From positions 62,001 through 126,000 of the forward strand of contig NZ_FOWR01000003.1 in NCBI RefSeq assembly GCF_900115495.1: a DNA stretch of 64,000 bases, read 5' to 3'. The translations under genes were made by a program, and so were the position numbers. The notes beneath the pieces were generated by a model. That model did not search any database. It saw only the letters and a list, made by a program, of their open reading frames with translations, and was not told the origin of the DNA. The DNA comes from Enterovibrio norvegicus DSM 15893 (GTDB lineage: Bacteria; Pseudomonadota; Gammaproteobacteria; Enterobacterales; Vibrionaceae). Shown here piece after piece: positions 17,721-25,954 of the stretch. Position 1 is the stretch's first letter. Every line of letters starts with the position of its first letter.

Positions 17721-18152
17721 ATGGATCAATACCCTGAACGATCGGGTTACTACAAGTTAACGGAAGAATGGTCTGTTGAATTACCTTCTGAATTCAAATG
17801 TCGAATTGAAGACGAAGACTTGGTGCTTTGGCAGCAAGACATGACAATTTGGTGTTCAGTTTGGGGTATCGAGCCAGAGGAAACCCGTGAGGAAGCACTC
17901 GCATGGGTGGAAGAAGAACAAGCCGAAGACGCCTTTGATGTTGCTAAAAAAGATCAAAACGGATTGTTGCTTTATCATTATCGATTGCTCGAAGAAACCA
18001 ATGATTACCGCGTCGCCTCCCTATATTGCTTCGCGTTCTCTCACTCTAACTATATTCAGCTAGGGATATACCTTGATGAAGAAACCCGTTTTGAAGATGC
18101 ACAACGCATCTGCGAGAGCATCTGCTTTGTGAACCATCAAACGCTACACTGA
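17721..18152 (+). CDS. Hypothetical acidic protein
   Basis: 143 aa, cytoplasmic by lack of signal or membrane segments, rich in Glu, Asp, Trp and Tyr. The fold looks alpha/beta, with a central WVEEEQAEDAFDVAKK helix and aromatic strands (LLLYHYRLLEE, YIQLGIYLDEET). I do not recognise a family; it vaguely resembles immunity- or chaperone-like small proteins but I cannot support that. One-gene unit between two terminators. The terminator downstream is followed directly by a heptamer repeat array. Confidence 0.7.
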   Translation: MDQYPERSGYYKLTEEWSVELPSEFKCRIEDEDLVLWQQDMTIWCSVWGIEPEETREEALAWVEEEQAEDAFDVAKKDQNGLLLYHYRLLEETNDYRVASLYCFAFSHSNYIQLGIYLDEETRFEDAQRICESICFVNHQTLH

Positions 18153-18175
18153 CGTTTGAGAACGCCCTCAATCTG

Positions 18176-18203
18176 AAAGCAGGCAAAAGCCTGCTTTTTT
18201 TCT
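18176..18203 (+). terminator. Intrinsic terminator
   Basis: Stem AAAGCAGGC/GCCTGCTTT, loop AAAA, then a long T-run that merges into the following repeat. Confidence 0.92.
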
Positions 18204-18250
18204 CTTTTCTCTTTTCTCTTTTCTTGCACCTTGCACCTTGCACCTTGCAC
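18202..18250. repeat. Two adjacent heptamer tandem arrays
   Basis: (CTCTTTT)x3 at 18202-18222 is followed without a gap by (CTTGCAC)x4 at 18223-18250. All copies are perfect. Both units are seven bases long, like the (AAGCGAG)x12 array at 45214-45297, which suggests a common replication-slippage behaviour. Confidence 0.95.
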
Positions 18251-18885
18251 CTCAGATGTTCTCACTCGGAAGCTCTCATTATCAACATGCATAAAAACCC
18301 TGCAACATTGTGAAAAATCGATTCAGCTATCAAGGTAAAAACAATGCTTTAGTTTCAATCAAGCGTTTGAATTTTCTCCACTTCCTCTGTTTTACTTACG
18401 TTTTTTCCCGACAGCGCCGGAAAAGCACAATTAATCCATATCCTGTCTCGTATCTTCAACACTTTTTCTGACACCTAGCCGTTACCCTCAAGTGAAACCA
18501 CTGACAACAATGCCTACGCGTTTTTCATTGGTTTCCCTGTTCATTGAGAACAACCGCTCTTATAAAAATCATAAAAGCATGTGTGAAAAGTGCTGTTGCT
18601 CGTCATGGATACGATCCCGCCGAAACAGTTTCGCTTGGTTAGTTCTCCCCTACCTTGGTTACCTCAACACAACCTTGGACAGTGCATCGATAAAACGATG
18701 TAGAACCCTCCGAAGACACCGTGCCATAGCTTTGCCCAAGTACATCGCTCAGCCCTTTGCCGTGCCTGATCGCGTCGCAAATCCACTTGGTTCTTCACGC
18801 CATTCGTGATGCCAGAGGAAAACAGGTTGAGCACAACAACGTTATTTATTCATTCAGTCATAGATGTACACAAATCGGAGGTAAC
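18251..18885. other. Long leader region before nhaC
   Basis: About 630 bases. A plus-strand frame at 18492-18809 has a Cys/Arg-rich nonsense-like product and no ribosome binding site, so I reject it. I could not match the stretch to any known riboswitch class by eye. The last bases before nhaC carry the strong GGAGG. It may hold the nhaC promoter and a long 5' leader, but I cannot place them. Confidence 0.4.
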
Positions 18886-20316
18886 ATGAAGACTGATATA
18901 CCTGAAGGTGCTCGTGCTCCCCATTTCTGGGAAGCCATTATTTCACTGCTCTCATTGGTTTTGGGGATCAGTATCTCCATCGTCATGTATGGGCTAGATC
19001 CTCAAATCCCCATGATGCTCGGCGTGGTTGTCGCCAGTGTCATTGCCCTTCGCTGTGGCTTCTCTTGGAAAGACATTCAAGGCGGCATGGTGAACGGCAT
19101 TTATAACGCCTTGCCCGCGATGATCATCTTGATGATTGTTGGCTCGCTGATTGGTGTTTGGATATTGGCGGGTGTCGTTCCAACCTTGATTTACTACGGG
19201 CTACAAATCCTCGCACCAGAGGTATTCTTGCCCGCATGTGTGATCATCTGTGCGGTGACGTCGCTCGCCACAGGCACAAGTTGGGGAACAACAGGGACAA
19301 TCGGTGTCGCGCTGATGGGTGTTGGCGGGGGCTTAGGTTTTCCATTGCCGCTCGTCGCAGGTGCTGTTTTGTCAGGGGCGTATTTTGGCGACAAAATGTC
19401 ACCGCTGTCAGATACCACTAACCTCGCGCCTGCAATGGCGGGGACTGATCTGTTTACTCACATCAAACACATGTCTTACACCACCGGGGTGAGCATCACG
19501 ATTACCCTGATCATTGAAACCGTTCTCGGCCTGCAATACAGCGCAACGGGCAGTAATATCGATCGTATCAATACCATTTTGACAACGCTGGATAGCAACT
19601 TCTTCATCAACCCCGTTTTATTCCTGCCTTTGTTGCTGGTTTTGTTTGTGTCTTACAAGAAAATGCCCGCCATTCCCGGCATCGCATTAGGCGTAATCGC
19701 AGGTGCTATTTGCGCAGCCGGCTTGCAAGGTGCAGATTACAACGCCATCGCAAATGTTGCTTTCGGCGGTTATGCGTCAGCGACTGGCATTGAAGATGTC
19801 GATTCGCTGCTATCTCGTGGCGGCATGGATTCAATGATGTACACCATCAGTTTGATCATTGTGGCCATGATGTTTGGTGGCGTGATGGAGCGAACCAATC
19901 AGCTTCGTGTTATCGCAGATAAAGTGCTCGCCGCGGCGAAATCCACAGGCTCACTGGTGATTTCAACTGTACTGACGGGTATTGGTGCCAACGTTATACT
20001 CTGTGACCAATACATGGCTATCGTAATGAGTGCGCGCAGTTATGCCGAAGCCTATCGAGAGCGAGGGCTTGCACCTGAAAACCTTTCTCGTGCAGTGGAA
20101 GACTCTGCAACGGTCACCGCTAACCTTGTTCCTTGGAACTCGGGAGGGGCATATCAAGCTGCCACACTGGGTGTTGCAACATTGGCTTACCTTCCGTTCA
20201 ATTTTTTCTGTTGGCTATCACCTATCGTTACCATCATATTTGGAGTGATGGGATGGACAATCTGGCGCACGGAAGAAGGGAAACCGAGAGAGGCAAGCGT
20301 TGAAAGAGACCTCTAA
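18886..20316 (+). CDS. nhaC: NhaC-family Na+/H+ antiporter
   Basis: 476 aa polytopic inner-membrane protein. Segments typical of NhaC/ion-transporter superfamily members are present: TSLATGTSWGTTGTIGVALMG, SGAYFGDKMSPLSDTTNLAP and VPWNSGGAYQA. Eleven to twelve hydrophobic helices can be counted. The start at ATG 18886 is fixed by GGAGG five bases upstream; a longer frame to 18757 has no support. Role by family: electrogenic Na+ (or Li+) extrusion, useful in marine or alkaline conditions. Some relatives move malate/lactate or other organic ions, so substrate is inferred. Ends in a UUCG-loop terminator. Confidence 0.88.
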   Translation: MKTDIPEGARAPHFWEAIISLLSLVLGISISIVMYGLDPQIPMMLGVVVASVIALRCGFSWKDIQGGMVNGIYNALPAMIILMIVGSLIGVWILAGVVPTLIYYGLQILAPEVFLPACVIICAVTSLATGTSWGTTGTIGVALMGVGGGLGFPLPLVAGAVLSGAYFGDKMSPLSDTTNLAPAMAGTDLFTHIKHMSYTTGVSITITLIIETVLGLQYSATGSNIDRINTILTTLDSNFFINPVLFLPLLLVLFVSYKKMPAIPGIALGVIAGAICAAGLQGADYNAIANVAFGGYASATGIEDVDSLLSRGGMDSMMYTISLIIVAMMFGGVMERTNQLRVIADKVLAAAKSTGSLVISTVLTGIGANVILCDQYMAIVMSARSYAEAYRERGLAPENLSRAVEDSATVTANLVPWNSGGAYQAATLGVATLAYLPFNFFCWLSPIVTIIFGVMGWTIWRTEEGKPREASVERDL

Positions 20317-20359
20317 CAGTACGTACAAACCCTCGTTTATTTGACGATTGTCGTGCATT

Positions 20360-20387
20360 AAAAACCACTGTTCGCAGTGGTTTTTTT
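20360..20387 (+). terminator. UUCG-tetraloop terminator after nhaC
   Basis: AAAACCACTG-TTCG-CAGTGGTTTT followed by a T-run; textbook intrinsic terminator. Confidence 0.95.
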
Positions 20388-20619
20388 GTGCCCGACATTC
20401 AGCGTGATATGCACTGATTTTTATTACATTTGTATTGATTCATATTCAATAATCTTTGTAATCAAATGCTATTTCATTGCTTTCTAATATATTGAGAATT
20501 CTTTGTGATAATTTTGTGAGAGTTGCCCTATACATTTTCCGATAGCACCAAACGGAAAAAACGATGACACCCACTAGACAGCAAAAGGTCATCGTTATTG
20601 ATGAATAGGAGACACCCCA

Positions 20620-22299
20620 GTGACTGGCACATTGAACTCAGTGCTATTTCCAACAGCACCCAATTCTCGACATTTGGGAAACGAACGACTTTTTAATCTG
20701 ACGCCACTGTCAAACCTCAGCGCAGAAGATCGTCGAAAATTCGTATTGTTTGGTCGAGGCCCACAAAACACACCCGCTTTCACTACGCTGCATCGTGCGT
20801 TTGAATACCATGCAACCACGCGGCCACATGCGGTTGCAGCCATGCATGGTGGTCGTTCTATTTCTTATAGCGACTTGAATGAGAAAGCAGAAAAATTGGC
20901 CACAGTGTTGCTGCAAGCAGGCGTAAAGTCAGGCGATTCCATTGGGGTATTCCTCACCCGCTCAATTCCTATGCTTGTTGGCATGTTTGCCTGTTTGAAA
21001 ATTGGCGCAAACTACGTACCGCAACACGCGGGAGTTGTACCCAAAACACAGCTCGAACATATCGCTAGCTTAACCAGAATGAAGGTGGTACTCACACTGT
21101 CAGCGCATCTTTCTGATATGCCAGAACTGCCCAATGTACAACTGATCGCGTTAGACGAACTGATGAAATCTTTCGAGTTTCGCGCGCTATCCACGTCAGG
21201 GCGACGCCCCGCAAACACCAATGATACGTGCTTTATTTTGTTCACATCAGGGACGACGGGCACACCCAACGGCGTACAAGTCACCCACAAAAACGTGTGT
21301 AATATTGTACTTACCGCCCCAGGAAACCTGGGAATTAAACCGGGGTCACGTGTCGCTCAACTTTTAAGTATTTCATTCGACATGTCTGCATGGGAAATCT
21401 ATGGCGCACTCTGTAACGGTGCAACCTTACTGATTCGAGACAAGATCATTGAGCATACTGCCAGCAATGCAGATGTGATTATCGCGACCCCTTCTGTGCT
21501 TGCCAGTATTGATACCAGCGTCTGCCAAGATGCCAAAGTTGTCGCTGTAGCCGGTGAGCCCTGCCCGCAACCTCTTGCAGAAACATGGGCCGCGTTTTGT
21601 GATTTCTACAACTGTTGCGGCCCCACGGAAACCACCATTGTCAACACGATGAAACGCTATGCACCCGGCTCGCCCTTAACCATTGGCACGCCAACCCCCA
21701 ACAACACGGTGTACATCCTTGATGAAAATCTCGCGCCTTGCACCATTGGTGACGTTGGCGAAATGTGGGCAGGTGGAATTTGTGTCACCAAAGGGTATCT
21801 CGCAAACGTCACCCTCAGCCAACAGCGCTACCGTACCGACCCATATTTAGGTGACGGTCATGTCATGTTCCGTACCCGTGATTTAGGCCGCTGGACGGAA
21901 AACGGCGAACTCGAACATCACGGTCGAACCGACGATCAAGTCAAAATCAAAGGATTTCGCGTCGAACTCGATGCCATTTCAACCATGATCGAACGTCTAC
22001 CAAGCTGCCGCCAAGCAGTGACCTTGAAAGTATCAGATGAACATGTCGCCACCTTTGTCGCCCCCGAAGACGTAAATGAAGCCCACGCAAAAGAGCATGT
22101 CTCAGCAAACTTGCCGTATTACTGCGTGCCAACAAAAATCATGGCGTTCGAAGAGCTGCCGATGACGTCTCGTGGAAAAGTCGATAAACGCAAATTGCAG
22201 GATCTTTATGAAGCCTCACTGCGAGAGAAAGCGCCAACGGCTCAAACACAACCATCAACACCCCGCTCTGATGAAGTCGAAGGAGAGCAACACTCATGA
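20620..22299 (+). CDS. Stand-alone NRPS-type adenylation domain protein
   Basis: 559 aa AMP-forming enzyme. Core motifs are intact: A3 LFTSGTTGTPNGVQVTHK (about 207-224), A4 SFDMSAWEIYG with the Asp that binds the amino group of alpha-amino acids in NRPS A domains, A5 NCCGPTETT (about 330), A7 FRTRDLGRW, A8 DDQVKIKGFRVELD, and A10 lysine in SRGKVDKRKL. It therefore probably activates an amino acid rather than a fatty acid (inference). There is no carrier, condensation or thioesterase domain; the last about 30 residues are a hydrophilic tail. The GTG start has AGGAGA upstream. It overlaps the next gene by four bases (ATGA), so translation is coupled with the membrane flavoprotein. The acyl acceptor is unknown. 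Confidence 0.88.
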   Translation: MTGTLNSVLFPTAPNSRHLGNERLFNLTPLSNLSAEDRRKFVLFGRGPQNTPAFTTLHRAFEYHATTRPHAVAAMHGGRSISYSDLNEKAEKLATVLLQAGVKSGDSIGVFLTRSIPMLVGMFACLKIGANYVPQHAGVVPKTQLEHIASLTRMKVVLTLSAHLSDMPELPNVQLIALDELMKSFEFRALSTSGRRPANTNDTCFILFTSGTTGTPNGVQVTHKNVCNIVLTAPGNLGIKPGSRVAQLLSISFDMSAWEIYGALCNGATLLIRDKIIEHTASNADVIIATPSVLASIDTSVCQDAKVVAVAGEPCPQPLAETWAAFCDFYNCCGPTETTIVNTMKRYAPGSPLTIGTPTPNNTVYILDENLAPCTIGDVGEMWAGGICVTKGYLANVTLSQQRYRTDPYLGDGHVMFRTRDLGRWTENGELEHHGRTDDQVKIKGFRVELDAISTMIERLPSCRQAVTLKVSDEHVATFVAPEDVNEAHAKEHVSANLPYYCVPTKIMAFEELPMTSRGKVDKRKLQDLYEASLREKAPTAQTQPSTPRSDEVEGEQHS

Positions 22300-23633
22300 T
22301 GGCACCGTATTCACAAACAGAGCTTCCAGCGCAGCAAAGCAGGCTCAAGCGAATGTGGAAAAACCCAAAGCTTGAACATTACATGCGTCTTGTTGCGACC
22401 GTCTCAATACTCAATGTCATCGCTCTGATCTATGGCATAACGACGGGGAGTTGGTTTACCGCAGATGGTATTCAGCTTCAACAAATCAGTAATATGGTGA
22501 TTGCTAACTTCTTCATTGCAGTGATCATTCGCCAACAATATGTGATAAATCTGCTGTTTTGGCTCGCGACCCGCGCACCCACTACTTGGCCACTTTCTGT
22601 GAGATGGCATTTAGGCAAGGTGTATCACCACGGTGGCTTACACACTGGTTGCGCCATCAACGGCAGCCTTTGGTTTGCTGTCTATGCGGGCAGCCTGTTG
22701 TACCACTTCAGCCAACAGCTAGGCGGTGTTTCAGCAGCGAGCATGATCATCACCCTTGTGATTATCACTGCACTTGTCTTCATGATCACCATGGCAACAC
22801 CGAACATTCGAAAGAAACATCACAATGCGTTTGAAGCCTCTCACCGCTTTGCAGGTTGGTCTTTGTTACTTCTGTTTTGGGCACAAACCGTCACTTTGAC
22901 CCAAAGCCAACACCCGACGATGAGCATGGCAGACATCGTACTTAACACACCTTCAATTTGGGCATTGTCCGTCATGACATTCAGCGTGGCGTTGCCGTGG
23001 ATGCGACTCAGGCGCGTACCCGTTGATATCTCGACACCGTCTAACCATGTTGCGTTACTCAAGTTTGATTATGGTGTGACGCCCTTTGCTGGCTCGTCGA
23101 TGGCAATCAGCCGTTCACCGCTAATGGAATGGCATCACTTTGCCAATGTGCCTTCGCCAACGGAATCAGGCTACCGACTCACCGTTTCTCGCGCAGGTGA
23201 TTGGACAGGAAAACTGATCGATGACAAGCCAACACACCTATGGGTGAAAGGCATCCCGACGGCAGGCGTAGCAAACATCGAAGTCTTATTTAAGCGTGTG
23301 GTTTACATCGCAACGGGCAGTGGTATTGGGCCTTGCTTGCCTCACTTGTTTGCGCAAAAACTGCCGATGTTATTGGTATGGTCAACACGCGATCCGCGCA
23401 AAACCTATGGCGATGCCTTGGTCGACCAAATTTTAGAAGCCCAACCCGATGCCATCATTTGGGATACCGACAAAGACGGTAAGCCTGACATGGTAAAACT
23501 GGCCTATTCCGCCTACGAAAAATTCGATGCGGAAGCGGTGATCTGTATTTCTAATCAAAAACTGACTCAACAAGTGGTGTATGGCATGGAAAGCCGTGGC
23601 GTTCCTGCGTTTGGTGCTATTTGGGATTCTTAA
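22296..23633 (+). CDS. Membrane flavoprotein with ferric-reductase-like NAD-binding module (TmpA-like)
   Basis: 445 aa. The first about 240 residues contain roughly six membrane helices with histidine-rich loops (KVYHHGGLHTG, KKHHNAFEASHRFAGW) that could hold haem. The C-terminal half resembles the FAD/NAD(P)H module of ferric reductases and NADPH oxidases. SRSPLMEWHHFANVP stands where HPFT-type FAD motifs occur, followed by RAGDWTGKL, then the nucleotide-binding VYIATGSGIGPCLPHLF. From memory the closest described protein is the fungal transmembrane flavoprotein TmpA; this is unverified. Coupled to the adenylation gene and followed by a crotonase 48 bases on. Likely a membrane oxidoreductase acting on the product of the activated amino acid (inference). 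Confidence 0.75.
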   Translation: MMAPYSQTELPAQQSRLKRMWKNPKLEHYMRLVATVSILNVIALIYGITTGSWFTADGIQLQQISNMVIANFFIAVIIRQQYVINLLFWLATRAPTTWPLSVRWHLGKVYHHGGLHTGCAINGSLWFAVYAGSLLYHFSQQLGGVSAASMIITLVIITALVFMITMATPNIRKKHHNAFEASHRFAGWSLLLLFWAQTVTLTQSQHPTMSMADIVLNTPSIWALSVMTFSVALPWMRLRRVPVDISTPSNHVALLKFDYGVTPFAGSSMAISRSPLMEWHHFANVPSPTESGYRLTVSRAGDWTGKLIDDKPTHLWVKGIPTAGVANIEVLFKRVVYIATGSGIGPCLPHLFAQKLPMLLVWSTRDPRKTYGDALVDQILEAQPDAIIWDTDKDGKPDMVKLAYSAYEKFDAEAVICISNQKLTQQVVYGMESRGVPAFGAIWDS

Positions 23634-23681
23634 ATCCCAGCACACATACCCGCTAACTACCCGATGAATAAGGATGTAACC

Positions 23682-24446
23682 ATGTTTATCAATACCGAGT
23701 TTGAACGCGGTGTCGTGACCATCACGATCAATCGCCCCGAAAAACGAAACGCCCTCAACAATGCGGTAATGCGAGAGTTAACGAGCGCGCTTGCTCACTT
23801 TGATGAGAAGCCTGAAGTGGGATGTTTTGTGATCACAGGAAGCAACCAGATTTTTGCTGCGGGCGCTGACATTAGCGAAATGGCTGACATGACGTATCAA
23901 GAAATGGCCGCCACGGATTACTTTGCAGGGTGGGAAGCAGTGGGCCGTGTTCGCACACCGATCATCGCCGCAGTGCCTGGCTATGCACTCGGTGGGGGCT
24001 GCGAACTCGCCATGATGTGTGACACCATTTTCGCAACAGAATCTGCGCTGTTTGGACAACCAGAGCTGACTATTGGCGTTATCCCCGGGATGGGAGGCTC
24101 ACAACGTCTAACAAAATTGGTCGGGAAATCTAAGGCCATCGATATGATTCTCACTGGTCGCATGATGGATTCAACCGAAGCAGAACGGGCGGGGTTGGTG
24201 TCTAGAGTGGTACCTGACCATCAACTGATGGATGAAGCCATGCATGCTGCCAGAACCATCGCCAGTTACAGTAAACCGGCTGTCGTTCTGGCAAAAGAAT
24301 GTGTTCTCAACGCAGAGCGCTTCACCATTGAAGACAGCGTGCGATCTGAACGTCGCATGTTCCATGGCCTCTTTGCCACGGAAGATCAAAAAGAGGGCAT
24401 GCATGCCTTCATAGAAAAGCGCGCCCCTCAATTCACAGGGCATTGA
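23682..24446 (+). CDS. Enoyl-CoA hydratase (crotonase family)
   Basis: 254 aa from ATG 23682, which has AAGGA seven bases upstream; ATG 23664 is an in-frame alternative six codons earlier. Crotonase signatures are present: INRPEKRNAL, the oxyanion loop FAAGADISEM, GGGCELAMMCD and FGQPEL...GVIPGMGGSQRL. Both catalytic glutamates of true hydratases are conserved (E108 and E128 in this numbering), so it should hydrate enoyl-CoA thioesters or a related thioester. Third gene of the operon with the adenylation domain and the membrane flavoprotein. No other beta-oxidation genes are near, which suggests a pathway-specific role rather than fatty acid breakdown (inference). Confidence 0.92.
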   Translation: MFINTEFERGVVTITINRPEKRNALNNAVMRELTSALAHFDEKPEVGCFVITGSNQIFAAGADISEMADMTYQEMAATDYFAGWEAVGRVRTPIIAAVPGYALGGGCELAMMCDTIFATESALFGQPELTIGVIPGMGGSQRLTKLVGKSKAIDMILTGRMMDSTEAERAGLVSRVVPDHQLMDEAMHAARTIASYSKPAVVLAKECVLNAERFTIEDSVRSERRMFHGLFATEDQKEGMHAFIEKRAPQFTGH

Positions 24447-24464
24447 TCCCGATAGACACAACAC

Positions 24465-24507
24465 CTTTTTGCTTCACCCCATTCTACTTTTTGCTTCACC
24501 CATTCTA
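24465..24507. repeat. Tandem duplication of 22/21 bp
   Basis: CTTTTTGCTTCACCCCATTCTA is followed directly by the same sequence lacking one C. It lies between the crotonase stop and its terminator. Confidence 0.9.
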
Positions 24508-24512
24508 CATAG

Positions 24513-24550
24513 AGCCCTTTGATGCATTCATTTGTGTCTAAAGGGCTTTT
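24513..24550 (+). terminator. Terminator of the adenylation/flavoprotein/crotonase operon
   Basis: Stem AGCCCTTT/AAAGGGCT with a 19-base loop and a T-run after it. Confidence 0.75.
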
Positions 24551-24638
24551 CTTTGCATTACTGCTTTTTCTTATTCTAACCAAACCTCAGTGGCACTCAT
24601 CAGCGTTAGGCGAGATTCTCAAAGGGCAAACAAGGTGT

Positions 24639-24761
24639 GACAACTGTTAACGGCAAAGTGTCTAAAGTTGGACAACACGCACCAGCCGTGACTCGTAAAC
24701 TAACCTCCATGTGCAATCACACGCCTAGTGTCACCCCATGGTGAGCGTGTGAACAGTTGTC
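24639..24761 (+). other. Candidate structured 5' leader of the HlyD-type gene
   Basis: A perfect 10-bp inverted repeat, GACAACTGTT (24639-24648) and AACAGTTGTC (24752-24761), encloses about 100 bases. Inside it, TCACACGC/GCGTGTGA (24717-24724/24745-24752) frames a second helix TCACC-CCAT-GGTGA. The two outer arms meet at base 24752. This looks like a folded RNA closed by a basal stem, 38 bases before the HlyD-type start. No known riboswitch class recognised. Alternatively the arms are DNA-binding half-sites. Confidence 0.4.
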
Positions 24762-24799
24762 TCTGACGAACTCAATTTAACGGATTCAAGGACCCAAGC

Positions 24800-25924
24800 A
24801 TGAGCCAAAGCCGTATTCATGATGCGCCCAAACAAGAGATGCAAACTGACACAGTGAATACCCACAGTACAGCGAGTCGCTCTCGTCGTTATGTTCTATG
24901 CGCAATACTCGTTGCTTTTGGCATTTGGCTATATACGCTCTGGGCAACACGCGTCACCCCGATTACGCAACACGGTAGCGTAAACGGACAGGTTATCCGC
25001 ATCGCGCCTCAAGTGTCCGGGCCGATTGCCAGCATTGCCGTCATCGACAATGTGTCGGTGAAACGCAACGCTCCCCTTTTTACGATCGAAAAAGCGCCTT
25101 TTCGGCTAGAGGTAGAAGCGGCACAGCTTGCACTCCAGCAGATTGTTCAGTCATTGGGTGGAGACACTGTCGCGCTGTTAAATGCCAAGATTGAGGAAGT
25201 GAATGCACGGGTCAAGTTGGCTCAAGCAAAGCGTTATGTTCAAAGAAACATGACACTGGCAAGGCGTGGTGTCGTTAGCCAAGCCACATTGCAAGAGAGC
25301 CTTCAAGCTCGCCGAGAAGCAAAGCTCGCGTTAAACGATACAACCGAAGCGCTTAGCGTTGCAGAAAACATGCTCAATACCAAAGCACAAAGCTCACCAC
25401 AATTGAAGGCTGCATTGAATACCTTGGATCATGCGCTGCTTACCCTTTCCTATACCGACATCATTGCGCCAGATACGGGTGTGATCACCAACATGCGCAT
25501 GACCGCTGGCGATTATGTTGCCGCAGGGCAACCTGTGATGACATACATTGATACCCGCCATTTCTGGCTGACGGCGATGGTGCAGGAGAACTCACTCACC
25601 TATTTGAAAAAGGGCACGATCGCAAAGATTGTCTTTGATGTTTATCCAGGAAAAGTATTTCACGGCGAGGTGACGTCGATCGGTTGGGGAAACGACAAAG
25701 AGGATAGCGTAACTCTCAACAACGAACGCAGTAACGCGTCGGGCGCCTTACAACAAGTACAACGTTACCCCGTCAATATTCGCTTTTTTGATTTACCAAC
25801 AGGGACAGGTTTGCGGTATGGCAGCCAAGCAACCGTTGGCTTTTACCCTGATAGAACACCCATAGGCGAAACCTTGCTCGACCTATGGATGTGGACGTGG
25901 AGCAAACTGAGTTACGTTTTGTGA
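24800..25924 (+). CDS. HlyD/EmrA-type membrane fusion protein
   Basis: 374 aa periplasmic adaptor. A cytoplasmic N terminus of about 30 residues, one membrane anchor (YVLCAILVAFGIWLYTLWAT), a split biotinyl-lipoyl-like domain (IAPQVSGPIASIAV...SYTDIIAPDTGVITNM), a helical hairpin of about 100 residues between its halves, and a C-terminal beta barrel (GSQATVGFYP). Such proteins bridge an inner-membrane pump (MFS, ABC or FUSC type) to an outer-membrane channel. Neither partner is encoded next to it, so it is an orphan here. The last residues LLDLWMWTWSKLSYVL form a hydrophobic tail often seen in FUSC-associated adaptors. It ends 30 bases from the convergent kinase gene. Confidence 0.88.
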   Translation: MSQSRIHDAPKQEMQTDTVNTHSTASRSRRYVLCAILVAFGIWLYTLWATRVTPITQHGSVNGQVIRIAPQVSGPIASIAVIDNVSVKRNAPLFTIEKAPFRLEVEAAQLALQQIVQSLGGDTVALLNAKIEEVNARVKLAQAKRYVQRNMTLARRGVVSQATLQESLQARREAKLALNDTTEALSVAENMLNTKAQSSPQLKAALNTLDHALLTLSYTDIIAPDTGVITNMRMTAGDYVAAGQPVMTYIDTRHFWLTAMVQENSLTYLKKGTIAKIVFDVYPGKVFHGEVTSIGWGNDKEDSVTLNNERSNASGALQQVQRYPVNIRFFDLPTGTGLRYGSQATVGFYPDRTPIGETLLDLWMWTWSKLSYVL

Positions 25925-25954
25925 TTTCTGTGCCCGCACCATGATTTGCTGTCG

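Noticed and set aside
18492-18809. 105-codon frame before nhaC
   Set aside because: Cys/Arg/Ser-rich product without domain or start signal; overlaps the upstream extension of the nhaC frame.
13729-24446. A single biosynthetic cluster linking the carbamoyltransferase and the adenylation operon
   Set aside because: They are separated by about 5 kb with unrelated genes (SDR/LysR, unknown, NhaC) and several terminators; no shared regulatory motif was seen.
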